The notes under the pieces are model-generated. The model was not told the origin of the DNA. It saw only the letters and a list, made by a program, of their open reading frames with translations, and did no database searches. Positions 44,791 to 52,526 of a stretch of 64,000 nt of DNA are shown here, piece by piece. How positions within the stretch are numbered: the first letter of the stretch is position 1; each line of letters opens with the position of its first letter. Origin of the DNA: Protaetiibacter intestinalis (lineage in GTDB: Bacteria > Actinomycetota > Actinomycetes > Actinomycetales > Microbacteriaceae); the NCBI RefSeq assembly GCF_003627075.1, contig NZ_CP032630.1, forward strand, positions 1,736,001 to 1,800,000, in the 5' to 3' direction. A program made the translations under genes and the position numbers.

Positions 44791-44802
44791 TCCCGCACAC
44801 GA

Positions 44803-44833
44803 AGGGCCCCGGATGCACTGCATCCGGGGCCCT
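44803..44833 (+). terminator. Terminator of the LIV operon
   Basis: A perfect 12 bp GC-rich stem (44803-44814 with 44822-44833, loop GCACTGC) is followed by CTTCG. It begins 12 nt past the operon stop codon. Confidence 0.8.
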
Positions 44834-44837
44834 CTTC

Positions 44838-44873
44838 GCGCCACCACCGGTGCGGATGTGGCGGTGGTGGCGC
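44838..44873. terminator. Second hairpin between convergent genes
   Basis: A perfect 12 bp stem GCGCCACCACCG/CGGTGGTGGCGC (44838-44849 with 44862-44873) lies between the LIV operon and the end of the acyl-CoA ligase gene. It probably serves the convergent ligase transcript or backs up the first hairpin. Confidence 0.6.
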
Positions 44874-44912
44874 GACGGGTCGAAGGAGGGCGGGGTTGGA
44901 GGAGGTGGAGGA

Positions 44913-46499
44913 TTACGCGGTCGGCGCCGGCTGGAACCGCACCACGAGCTCGCGCTTGAGCACCTTGCCGGAGGCGCCCACCGGCAGCTCGGTCACGAGG
45001 TGCACGACGCGCGGGAACTTGTAGGCGGCGATGCGGTCGCGCACGAAGGCGATGAGCTCCTCGGCGTCGACGGCGTCGTCGTGCGGGATGACGGCCGCGT
45101 GGATCTCCTGGCCGTGGGTGTCGTGGGCGACGCCGAAGACGGCGGCGTTGACGACGCCCGGATGGCGCAGCAGCACCTGCTCGACCTCGTTCGGGTACAC
45201 GTTGTAGCCGTTGCGCACGATCATGTCCTTCTTGCGGTCGACGATGGTGATGTAGTCGTCGTCGTCCTTGATGCCGAGGTCGCCGGTGCGGAACCAGCCG
45301 TCGGTGAAGGTGGCCTCGGTGGCGTCGGGGCGGCCGAGGTAGCCGGCGAACAGGTTGTAGCCGCGCACCACGATCTCGCCGAGTTCGCCGTGCGGCAGCA
45401 GCACGATGGCGTCCTCGTTCTCGGGGTCGGCGATCTCGACGTCGACGCCCCAGTTGGGCTGCCCGACGGTGCCGGGGCGCGGGGTGCGGCCGACGTAGTT
45501 GAAGCTCACCGTCGGCGAGGTCTCGGTGAGTCCGTAGCCTTCGTGTATGGGCGCGCCGAACACCTCCTGGAAGCGTTCGAGCACCGCCACGGGTAGGGCC
45601 GCGCCGCCCGACACGGCGAAGTTGAGCGGCGGCCGCGCATCCGTCTGCTCGGCGGCCTGCAGCATCCCGATGTACATGGTGGGCACGGCGGTGAACACGG
45701 TGGCGCCGTATGCCGCCATGAGCTCGATCGCCTCGACGGCGTCGAACTTGGGCAGCAGGATGATGGAGCCGCCGCGCCGGAAGGTCACGTTGAGCACCGC
45801 CATCTGCCCGAAGATGTGGAACAGCGGCAGTCCGCCGAAGACGACCTCGTCACATGTCATCGGGAAGGTGTCGATGAGGGCGACGTTGACCTGCTCGATC
45901 ATGTTCAGGTGCGTGCCGATGGCGCCCTTGGGGGCGCCCGTGGTGCCGCTCGTGTAGAGCACGGTGGCGGCGTCGAGGGGCGAGGTTGAGGCGTAGCGCT
46001 CGATCGGGGTGGCCGCGGCGGCTTCGGCCTCCAGCCGCAGGATGCCCTTCTCGGCGGCGATCGCCTCGGGCAGCAGCACGGTCGTGAGCGGCACCTGCGC
46101 GCGGGCGCACGCGACGGCGGCCTCCTCGAGCACGGGGGCGGCGACGACGGCGAGCTTCGCGCCGGAGTCGCGCAGCACGTACTCGATCTCGTCTGCCTTG
46201 AACAGCAGGTGCACGGGCACGACGACCGCGCCGAGCGAGAGCACCGCGTAGTACACCCGCACGAAGTCGGGCACGTTGGGGATGACGATCGCCACCCGGT
46301 CACCGGGGCCGATGCCGCGCTCGCGCAACGCGCCCGCGTAGGCGCGGGTCTGGTCCCACAGGGCGCCGTAGGGGATGGTGTGCCCCATGAAGTGCAGCGC
46401 GGGGCGCTCGGGCTGGCGGTGGGCGGTCTCGGCGAGGATCGCGGCGATCGACATCGTCGCGTAGCCGGGCCCGTCGTAGAGCTTCGAGGTGGCGGTCAT
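44913..46499 (-). CDS. Acyl-CoA ligase (AMP-forming, class I adenylate-forming)
   Basis: This 528-residue enzyme activates a carboxylic acid to its CoA ester with ATP. Motifs are YTSGTTGAPKGA, the acid-pocket region HIFGQMAVLN, EGYGLTETSP, GWFRTGDLG and the C-terminal DRKKDMIVRNGYNVYP and ASGKVLKREL, whose lysine is catalytic. It resembles FadD-type long/medium-chain ligases, but the acid is not determined. The ATG at 46499 has GAGAGG upstream. It is the last gene of the APH-ACAD-ligase operon, which starts behind operator 4. Confidence 0.9.
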   Translation of the reverse strand: MTATSKLYDGPGYATMSIAAILAETAHRQPERPALHFMGHTIPYGALWDQTRAYAGALRERGIGPGDRVAIVIPNVPDFVRVYYAVLSLGAVVVPVHLLFKADEIEYVLRDSGAKLAVVAAPVLEEAAVACARAQVPLTTVLLPEAIAAEKGILRLEAEAAAATPIERYASTSPLDAATVLYTSGTTGAPKGAIGTHLNMIEQVNVALIDTFPMTCDEVVFGGLPLFHIFGQMAVLNVTFRRGGSIILLPKFDAVEAIELMAAYGATVFTAVPTMYIGMLQAAEQTDARPPLNFAVSGGAALPVAVLERFQEVFGAPIHEGYGLTETSPTVSFNYVGRTPRPGTVGQPNWGVDVEIADPENEDAIVLLPHGELGEIVVRGYNLFAGYLGRPDATEATFTDGWFRTGDLGIKDDDDYITIVDRKKDMIVRNGYNVYPNEVEQVLLRHPGVVNAAVFGVAHDTHGQEIHAAVIPHDDAVDAEELIAFVRDRIAAYKFPRVVHLVTELPVGASGKVLKRELVVRFQPAPTA

Positions 46500-46509
46500 G
46501 GCGTGCCTC

Positions 46510-47757
46510 TCAGGGTCGGGCCGTCTCCGTCGACGGCGCGGTTCGGGGTGCGGTGGCGGGGGTGCGGAGCAGGGCCCGGCCGAGGGACTCGAGGTGCACC
46601 TCGTCGGGCCCGTCGGCGATCCGCAGGGTGCGGATGCCGGCGGCGAACTCGGCGAGCGGGGTGTCGGCGGAGACGCCGGCCGCGCCGAAGAGCTGGATGA
46701 CGTCGTCGACGATGCGCCCGACGGCGGCGGGCACGGCGATCTTGATGGCCTGGATCTCGGTGCGGGCGGCCTTGTTGCCGACGGTGTCCATGAGCCAGGC
46801 GGTCTTGAGCACGAGCAGCCGCAGCGCCTCGAGCTCGGTGCGCGCGGCGGCGATGCGCTGCCGGATGACGCCGTGCTCGGCGAGCGGCCGCCCGAAGGCG
46901 ACGCGCGCGTGGGCGCGTTCGTGGGCGAGGTGCAGGGCGCGCTCGGCCTGCCCGAGGGCGCGCATGCAGTGGTGGATGCGGCCGGGGCCGAGGCGCGCCT
47001 GGGCGATCGCGAAGCCGTCGCCCGCCCCGCCGAGCAGGTTCCCGATGGGCACCCGCACCCCTTCGAAGGCGATCTCGGCGTGCCCGCCGTGGTCCCGGTC
47101 GTCGTAGCCGAACACGGTGAGCGGGCGGATGATGCGCACGCCGGGGGTGTCGCGCGGCACGAGCACCATCGACTGGCGGCGGTGAGGTTCGGCATCCGGG
47201 TCGGTGACGCCCATCACGATGAGCAGCCGGGCGTCCGGGTTCATGGCGCCCGTCGACCACCACTTGCGCCCGGTGGTGACGAGCTCGTCGCCGTCCTGCT
47301 CGATGCGGGTGGCGATGTTGGTGGCGTCGGAGGAGGCCACCTCCGGCTCGGTCATGCAGAACGCCGAGCGGATGCGGGCCTCGAGCAGCGGTTCGAGCCA
47401 CGCCTGCCGCTGCTCGGGGGTGCCGAAGCCGTGCAGCAGCTCCATGTTGCCGGTGTCGGGTGCGTTGCAGTTCATGGCGGCGGGGGCGAGCCGCGGGCTC
47501 CAGCCGGAGAGCTCGGCGACGGGCGCGTATTCGAGGTTGCTGAGGCCCGCCTCGTGACCGGGCAGGAAGAGGTTCCAGAGGCCTCGGCGCCGCGCCTCGA
47601 CCTGCAGCTCCCGCACGATCGGGCGGGTGCCCCACTCGTCGGGGGTGGCGGCGAGCTGCTCCTCGAAGGCGGTTTCGGCAGGCAGCACCGCCTCGTCGAG
47701 GAAGGACCGCATCCGCTCGGTGTACTCGGCGGCTCGTGCGGAGGGGGCGAAGTCCAT
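46510..47757 (-). CDS. Acyl-CoA dehydrogenase (ACAD10/11-like partner of an APH kinase)
   Basis: This 415-residue FAD enzyme has the ACAD motifs AFCMTEPEVASSD and KWWSTGAMNPDARL, the C-terminal flavin segment QLFGAAGVS, and the RHWSDE-like end (IRTLRIADGPDEVH). The N-terminal segment (LWNLFLPGHEAGLSNLEYAPVAE) resembles the ACAD domain of the eukaryotic ACAD10/ACAD11 proteins, which are fused to an APH kinase domain. Here the kinase is the adjacent gene, overlapping by ATGA. It lies between the kinase and the acyl-CoA ligase, and likely acts on a phosphorylated 4-hydroxyacyl-CoA or on an alpha,beta-saturated acyl-CoA. Confidence 0.88.
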   Translation of the reverse strand: MDFAPSARAAEYTERMRSFLDEAVLPAETAFEEQLAATPDEWGTRPIVRELQVEARRRGLWNLFLPGHEAGLSNLEYAPVAELSGWSPRLAPAAMNCNAPDTGNMELLHGFGTPEQRQAWLEPLLEARIRSAFCMTEPEVASSDATNIATRIEQDGDELVTTGRKWWSTGAMNPDARLLIVMGVTDPDAEPHRRQSMVLVPRDTPGVRIIRPLTVFGYDDRDHGGHAEIAFEGVRVPIGNLLGGAGDGFAIAQARLGPGRIHHCMRALGQAERALHLAHERAHARVAFGRPLAEHGVIRQRIAAARTELEALRLLVLKTAWLMDTVGNKAARTEIQAIKIAVPAAVGRIVDDVIQLFGAAGVSADTPLAEFAAGIRTLRIADGPDEVHLESLGRALLRTPATAPRTAPSTETARP

Positions 47758-48818
47758 CAGGCTCGCACCCCCTCGAGTCGGCGCAGTCCCGCGGCGGCGA
47801 GCAGGGGCACGAGTTCGCCGACGTGGTCGAATCCGGCGCCGAGGGTCTCGCCCTGGTCGTGACGCAGCTGGATGCCCTCCAGGATGATGGCGAGCTTGGC
47901 GGCGGCGAAGCCCGTGTACCAGCCGAGTTGCGGCACCTCGATGCCGCGCGCCTCGGCGTAGGCGTCGAGCAGCTCGTCGAAGCCGGGGTAGCCGGCGGCC
48001 GGATCGACGGAGGTGCGGCTGACGGGGGAGTCGCCGGTCACCTCGGCGATGTCCCAATAGAGGCCGAGGAGGCCGAGGTCGGTGAGCGAGTCGCCGAGGG
48101 TCGCCATCTCCCAGTCGAGCACGGCGGCGATCCGCGGGCCGTCGGCGCTGCGCTGCACGATGACGTTGTCGAGCCGGTAGTCGCCGTGCACGAGCGAGCT
48201 GTGCAGGGTCGCGGGGACGCCGGCGCCGAGCCGCTTGAGCAGACGGTCGAGCTCGGGCAGCTCGCGGAACCTGTTGCCCTGGTACTGGGTCGCCCAGCGG
48301 CGGAGATTCCTCTCGAGGAATCCGTCGGGGCGGCCGAAGTCGGCGAGTCCGACTGCGGCGGGTTCGATGCTGTGCAGCTCGGCGAGGGTGCGGATGAGCG
48401 CGAAGCTCACGCCGCGCAGCTCTTCGGACGTCCAGCCGGTGTTGTCGGCGAGGTCGTCGAGGATCTCGCCCTCGACGTACTCCATGAGGGTGAACTCGGT
48501 GCCGACGCCGGCGCTGCCGTCGGCGTCGGCATCCCACAGGTACTGCTTCGGCACGGGCACCGCGGTGCCGTTCAGCGCGCTCTGCACCCGGTGCTCGCGC
48601 GCCATGTCGTGCGCGGTCGAGAGCACGTGCCCGAGTGGGGGGCGGCGCAGCACGAGCGGATCCGCGGCACCGCGGATGCGGTAGGTGAGGTTGCTGAGGC
48701 CGCCGGTGAGCAGCCGGGCGCTGAGCGGGCCGTCGCCGCGCAGTTCGGGGGCGCGGGCGCCGAGCCACGCCTCGAAGGCGCGGATGTCGAGACCCGTGGG
48801 GGAGACGCCGTCGTCCAT
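47757..48818 (-). CDS. Phosphotransferase (APH-like) kinase
   Basis: This 353-residue protein kinase-like fold of the APH/choline kinase superfamily has an N-terminal GGLSNLTYRI nucleotide-binding strand, catalytic LVHGDYRLDNVIV and the metal-binding DWEMATLGD. It is very close in type to the kinase domain of ACAD10/11 and to LvaA-like kinases that phosphorylate 4-hydroxyacyl-CoA. It is not expected to be an aminoglycoside resistance enzyme, since it is cotranscribed with an ACAD and a CoA ligase. Operator 4 lies 18 nt upstream of the ATG. The stop overlaps the ACAD start. Confidence 0.88.
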   Translation of the reverse strand: MDDGVSPTGLDIRAFEAWLGARAPELRGDGPLSARLLTGGLSNLTYRIRGAADPLVLRRPPLGHVLSTAHDMAREHRVQSALNGTAVPVPKQYLWDADADGSAGVGTEFTLMEYVEGEILDDLADNTGWTSEELRGVSFALIRTLAELHSIEPAAVGLADFGRPDGFLERNLRRWATQYQGNRFRELPELDRLLKRLGAGVPATLHSSLVHGDYRLDNVIVQRSADGPRIAAVLDWEMATLGDSLTDLGLLGLYWDIAEVTGDSPVSRTSVDPAAGYPGFDELLDAYAEARGIEVPQLGWYTGFAAAKLAIILEGIQLRHDQGETLGAGFDHVGELVPLLAAAGLRRLEGVRA

Positions 48819-48835
48819 GCCGGCAACCGTAGCAT

Positions 48836-48849
48836 ACCGGCTGGTCGGT
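48836..48849. promoter_or_regulatory. TetR operator site 4 (APH-ACAD-ligase promoter)
   Basis: ACCGGCTGGTCGGT, within GCATACCGGCTGGTCGGTTTT, overlaps a minus-strand TATGCT -10 (48836-48831) for the kinase operon. It fits in the 32 bp between the thioesterase stop and the kinase start. It matches sites 1-3. Confidence 0.75.
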
Positions 48850-48850
48850 T

Positions 48851-49279
48851 TTAAGCCGGATCGATCATGAGTTCGCCCTCGATCGCCGCGCGCAGCGCAT
48901 CCGGGATCGGCGTCGGGCGGCGATGCTCGCGATCGACGAACACGTGCACGAAGGTGCCGGTGGCGAGCAGCTCGTCGTCCGAGTCGCGGAAGATGCCCGT
49001 CTCCCAGGTGACGCTCGTCGTGCCGACACGCCCCGCGCGCACCCCCACCCGGAGCGTCTCGGGGAAGCTGCCGGAGGCGCGGTACTCGCACGACGACGCG
49101 ACGATCACCCCGATCACCTCGCCGCGCTCCGGGTCGAGCGCGCCGGTGCCGATCATCCAGGTGTTGACCGCCGTGTCCATCGCCGCGTAGTACACGACGT
49201 TGTTGACATGGCCGTAGACGTCGTTGTCGTTCCAGCGGGTGGGGAAGGGGTGGTGCCAGCCGTAGCCGCTCATGCTCAT
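48851..49279 (-). CDS. Acyl-CoA thioesterase (4HBT hot-dog fold)
   Basis: This 142-residue hot-dog enzyme has the 4HBT-type active-site loop RWNDNDVYGHVNNVVYYAAMD, with the likely catalytic Asp in NDxDVYGHVNN. It hydrolyses acyl-CoA thioesters and probably recycles CoA or removes dead-end acyl-CoAs of the pathway. It follows the QsdR-like tetR gene by 18 nt, so the two are cotranscribed. The kinase operon begins beyond its stop. Confidence 0.9.
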   Translation of the reverse strand: MSMSGYGWHHPFPTRWNDNDVYGHVNNVVYYAAMDTAVNTWMIGTGALDPERGEVIGVIVASSCEYRASGSFPETLRVGVRAGRVGTTSVTWETGIFRDSDDELLATGTFVHVFVDREHRRPTPIPDALRAAIEGELMIDPA

Positions 49280-49297
49280 CCTCGGGTCTCGGGCGGG

Positions 49298-49942
49298 TCA
49301 GGCGCCGAGCACGAGGGCGAACGCCGCCCGCGCCCGCTCGGCGCTCGGCTCCTCGCCGGCGATGAGGTCGGCGTAGGAGAAGGTCTCGGAGATGCGCACG
49401 ATGAGGTACGCGAGGTCGTGGCGGGGCAGCGCCGGGCGCCCCGCCTCGGGGGCGTGGGTGGCGAGCAGCTCCTCGACGGCGGCGACGTAGCGACGCTGGA
49501 TCTCGGACTCGCCCGTGGTCATGAGCCGCAGAGCGCGCTGCGGCTCCCGCGCGAGGAAGTCGCGGAAGTACGGCGCCGTCACGAGCCCGTCGGCGAAGCG
49601 GCCGAGGACGTCGACGACGCGCTCCGCGCCCTCGCCCGTCGCCTGCTCCTCGGCGTGGTCGAGGCTCGCCTGGGCGAGCGACCACAGCACCTCGGCGAGC
49701 AGCGCGTCCCGGTTGCCGACCCAGCGGAACAGCGAGGTGCGGTCGACGCCGAGCTCGGCCGCGAGCGGGCCCATCTCGATGCGCTCGCCCGCGAGGAAGG
49801 CGCGCCGGGCGAGCTGGAAGGCCCGGGCCGCGTCGCGGTGCGGCACCTCGCCGTGCAGCCGCGCCGAGAGGGCGCTCGGCACGAGCCTCGTGGCGCGCGA
49901 TCCGACGCCGGGTTCGGCGGGCGTCATGGGCGCGTCGGGCAT
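49298..49942 (-). CDS. QsdR-like TetR family regulator
   Basis: This 214-residue regulator has a helix-turn-helix with LAAELGVDRTSLFRWVGNRDALLAEVLWSL, the wording typical of QsdR-type TetR proteins, which control gamma-lactone/quorum-signal degradation in Rhodococcus. An in-frame ATG lies upstream at 49969. The ATG at 49942 follows a TACCAT box (49955-49950) by 7 nt, so a leaderless start there is preferred. A perfect palindrome (49973-49996) lies between it and the divergent acyl-CoA dehydrogenase, and is its likely operator. Confidence 0.82.
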   Translation of the reverse strand: MPDAPMTPAEPGVGSRATRLVPSALSARLHGEVPHRDAARAFQLARRAFLAGERIEMGPLAAELGVDRTSLFRWVGNRDALLAEVLWSLAQASLDHAEEQATGEGAERVVDVLGRFADGLVTAPYFRDFLAREPQRALRLMTTGESEIQRRYVAAVEELLATHAPEAGRPALPRHDLAYLIVRISETFSYADLIAGEEPSAERARAAFALVLGA

Positions 49943-49972
49943 GTCCCGAATGGTAGCCCGAATACGCACGCT

Positions 49973-49996
49973 TGCAACATCCGCAAAAATGTTGCA
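49973..49996. promoter_or_regulatory. Operator of the QsdR-like TetR and promoter of the beta-oxidation operon
   Basis: TGCAACAT (49973-49980) and ATGTTGCA (49989-49996) form a perfect inverted repeat with an 8 nt A-rich centre. It overlaps a plus-strand promoter, TTGCAA (49972-49977) and CATAGT (49995-50000) with 17 nt spacing, for the downstream acyl-CoA dehydrogenase operon. The sequence differs from operators 1-4, so a different regulator is implied. Confidence 0.72.
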
Positions 49997-50063
49997 TAGT
50001 CATCCCGCCACCGCTCGACGACCCCGGGCGGGCCGGAATCAGACGACCGCGACGGAGCGAGAC

Positions 50064-51257
50064 ATGACGACAGCAACCCTCGAGCGAACCCTCGACGTGG
50101 ACTTCTATCACGTGCAGGAGCTGCTGGCCGACGAGGAGCAGGAGCGGGCCGTCCGCATCCGCGAAGCCCTCGAGCAGCACGTGACGCCGATCATCGAAGA
50201 CCACTGGGAGCGCGCCGAGTTCCCGCACCAGATCAAACCGATCTTCCCCGAGCTCGGCGTCTACGGCCCGCTCTGGGAGGAGTCGCGGCTGTGGGAGAAC
50301 ACCGCCCTCTACCGCGGCTGGGTGGCCCTCGAGTTCGGCCGCAACGACGCCTCCGTCGCCACCTTCGTCGGCGTCCACTCCGGTCTCGCCATGAACGCGA
50401 TCGGCATGTGCGGCGACGCCGGCCAGCGCGCCGAATGGCTGCCGAGGATGGCGCGCGGCGAGCTCATCGGCGCATTCGGGCTCACCGAACCGCTGCACGG
50501 CTCCGACACCGCACGCGGCCTCGAGACCACCGCCCGACGGGTCGGCGGCGAGTGGGTGCTCGACGGCGCCAAGCGCTGGATCGGCAACGCGACCTTCGCG
50601 GATGTCGTGGTGATCTGGGCGCGCGACGTCGCCGACGACCAGGTCAAGGGCTTCATCGTCGAGACCGCCACCTCACCCGGATTCACCGCCACCAAGATTG
50701 AGCGCAAGCAGAGTCTGCGCGTTGTGCAGAACGCCGACATCACGCTCGAGGGCGTGCGCGTTCCCGAGGAGCGTCGCCTGCAGCTCGGCAACGGCTTCCG
50801 CGACACCGCCCGCGTGCTCGCCCTCACCCGCGCCGAGGTGGCGTGGCAGGCGGTCGGCAACGCCGTCGGCGCCTACGAGGCGGCCGTGCGTTACGTCACC
50901 GAGCGCGAGCAGTTCGGCCGCCCGCTCGCCTCCTTCCAGCTCGTCCAGGACCTGCTCGCGCGCTCGCTAGGCAACATCACCGCCTCGATCGCGATGTGCA
51001 CCCGCCTCAGCCAGCTGATGGATGAGGGCCGCCCCTACGACCAGCAGGCGGCGCTCGCCAAGGCCTTCGTCACCGCCCGCGGGCGCGAGGTCGTCGGCTG
51101 GTGCCGGGAGGCGCTCGGCGGCAACGGCATCCAGCTCGACCAGGGCGTCGCCCGGCGCTTCGCGGACGCCGAGGCGCTCTACACCTACGAGGGCACCTAC
51201 CAGATGAACAACCTCATCGTGGGTCGCTCGATCACCGGCAAGAGCGCCTTCGTCTGA
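50064..51257 (+). CDS. Acyl-CoA dehydrogenase (FadE/GCDH-like)
   Basis: This 397-residue FAD enzyme introduces a double bond into an acyl-CoA. It has the ACAD motifs AFGLTEPLHGSD, KRWIGNATFADVVVI, the FAD-binding EALGGNGIQLD and a C-terminal YEGTYQMNNLIVGRSITG. The glutamate of YEGTY-type proteins is the usual catalytic base in the glutaryl-CoA/short-branched group. GGAG at 50054-50057 precedes the ATG. It is the first gene of a five-gene operon behind the QsdR-like operator, and the second acyl-CoA dehydrogenase in the island. Confidence 0.92.
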   Translation: MTTATLERTLDVDFYHVQELLADEEQERAVRIREALEQHVTPIIEDHWERAEFPHQIKPIFPELGVYGPLWEESRLWENTALYRGWVALEFGRNDASVATFVGVHSGLAMNAIGMCGDAGQRAEWLPRMARGELIGAFGLTEPLHGSDTARGLETTARRVGGEWVLDGAKRWIGNATFADVVVIWARDVADDQVKGFIVETATSPGFTATKIERKQSLRVVQNADITLEGVRVPEERRLQLGNGFRDTARVLALTRAEVAWQAVGNAVGAYEAAVRYVTEREQFGRPLASFQLVQDLLARSLGNITASIAMCTRLSQLMDEGRPYDQQAALAKAFVTARGREVVGWCREALGGNGIQLDQGVARRFADAEALYTYEGTYQMNNLIVGRSITGKSAFV

Positions 51258-51298
51258 GTCGTATTCCGATACCCGCATCCGTCTCGAAGGAGAGAATC

Positions 51299-52522
51299 GT
51301 GCCCGACGCCGTCATCGTCTCCGTCGCCCGCACCCCCATCGGCCGAGCCTTCAAGGGCTCGTTCCGAGAGGAGCGTCCCGACGACCTCGCCGCCTTCGCG
51401 GTGCAGACCGCACTCGATCAGGTACCCGAACTCGACCCGACCACGGTCGAGGACCTGCTGCTCGGCTGTGGTCTGCCCGGCGGGCAGCAGGGCATGAACA
51501 TGGGCCGCATCGTCGCCGTGAAGCTCGGCCTCGACGCGGTTCCCGGCGCCACCATTACGCGCTACTGCTCGTCGAGCCTGCAGACCACCCGGATGGCGTT
51601 GCACGCCATCAAGGCGGGCGAGGCCGAGGTGCTCATCTCGGCGGGCGTCGAGTCGGTGTCGGCCTCGGTCTACGGCAACTCCGACTACGTGACGGGGCAG
51701 GACTTCGAGAACCCGGCCTTCGCGGAGGCCACCGCCCGTACCGCCGCGCGGGCGGCATCCGAGGAGCCGTGGCGCGACCCGCGGAACGACGGCGTCCTGC
51801 CCGACCCGTACATCGCGATGGGGCAGACCGCCGAGAACGTCGCCGAGCTGATGGGCATCAGCCGCGCCGAGCAGGACGAGTTCGCCTGCCTCAGCCAGAA
51901 CCGCGCCGAGCAGGCCATCGCGTCCGGCTTCTACGCGCGTGAGATCACCCCGTACACCCTCGCCGACGGCACGGTCGTCGCGGGCGACGACGGTCCGCGC
52001 GCCGGCACCACGATCGAGGCCCTCGCCGGGCTGCAGCCGGTGTTCCGCGCGCACGGCACCGTCACGGCAGGCAACGCCTGCCCGCTCAACGACGGCGCCG
52101 CCGCGCTCGTCATCATGAGCGACACCAAGGCGCGGGAGCTCGGTCTCACCCCTCTCGCCCGCATCCTCTCGACCGGTGTCACCGGACTCAGCCCCGAGAT
52201 CATGGGCCTCGGCCCCGTCGAGGCGAGCCGCCAGGCGCTCTCCCGCGCCGGCCTCACGATTGACGACGTCGATCTCGTCGAGATCAACGAGGCCTTCGCC
52301 GCGCAGGTGATCCCCTCGGCGCGCGAGCTCGGCATCGGCTGGGAGAAGCTCAACGTGCACGGGGGCGCGATCGCCGTCGGCCACCCCTTCGGCATGACCG
52401 GCGCCCGCATCACCGGCACGCTGCTCAACGGCCTGCGCACCACCGGCGGCACGCTCGGCCTCGAGACGATGTGCGTCGGCGGAGGCCAGGGCATGGCGAT
52501 GGTGCTCGAGCGGCTGAGCTGA
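51299..52522 (+). CDS. Acetyl-CoA acyltransferase (thiolase)
   Basis: This 407-residue thiolase cleaves 3-oxoacyl-CoA to acetyl-CoA and a shorter acyl-CoA. The nucleophile is Cys90 (RYCSSS), with the His in GGAIAVGHPFGMTGAR and the second Cys in CVGGGQGMA. AAGGAG (51287-51292) precedes the GTG at 51299. It supplies the last step of the pathway. The next gene starts 4 nt after its stop. Confidence 0.93.
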   Translation: MPDAVIVSVARTPIGRAFKGSFREERPDDLAAFAVQTALDQVPELDPTTVEDLLLGCGLPGGQQGMNMGRIVAVKLGLDAVPGATITRYCSSSLQTTRMALHAIKAGEAEVLISAGVESVSASVYGNSDYVTGQDFENPAFAEATARTAARAASEEPWRDPRNDGVLPDPYIAMGQTAENVAELMGISRAEQDEFACLSQNRAEQAIASGFYAREITPYTLADGTVVAGDDGPRAGTTIEALAGLQPVFRAHGTVTAGNACPLNDGAAALVIMSDTKARELGLTPLARILSTGVTGLSPEIMGLGPVEASRQALSRAGLTIDDVDLVEINEAFAAQVIPSARELGIGWEKLNVHGGAIAVGHPFGMTGARITGTLLNGLRTTGGTLGLETMCVGGGQGMAMVLERLS

Positions 52523-52526
52523 GTCG

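Noticed and set aside
46510..48768. A single fused acyl-CoA dehydrogenase-kinase protein
   Set aside because: A long frame spans both, but the upstream part is the antisense-like shadow frame of the kinase. The two genes are in different frames with an ATGA overlap at 47757.
47757..48818. Aminoglycoside resistance gene
   Set aside because: The APH fold is present, but the gene is cotranscribed with an acyl-CoA dehydrogenase and a CoA ligase, and resembles ACAD10/11 and LvaA-type kinases.
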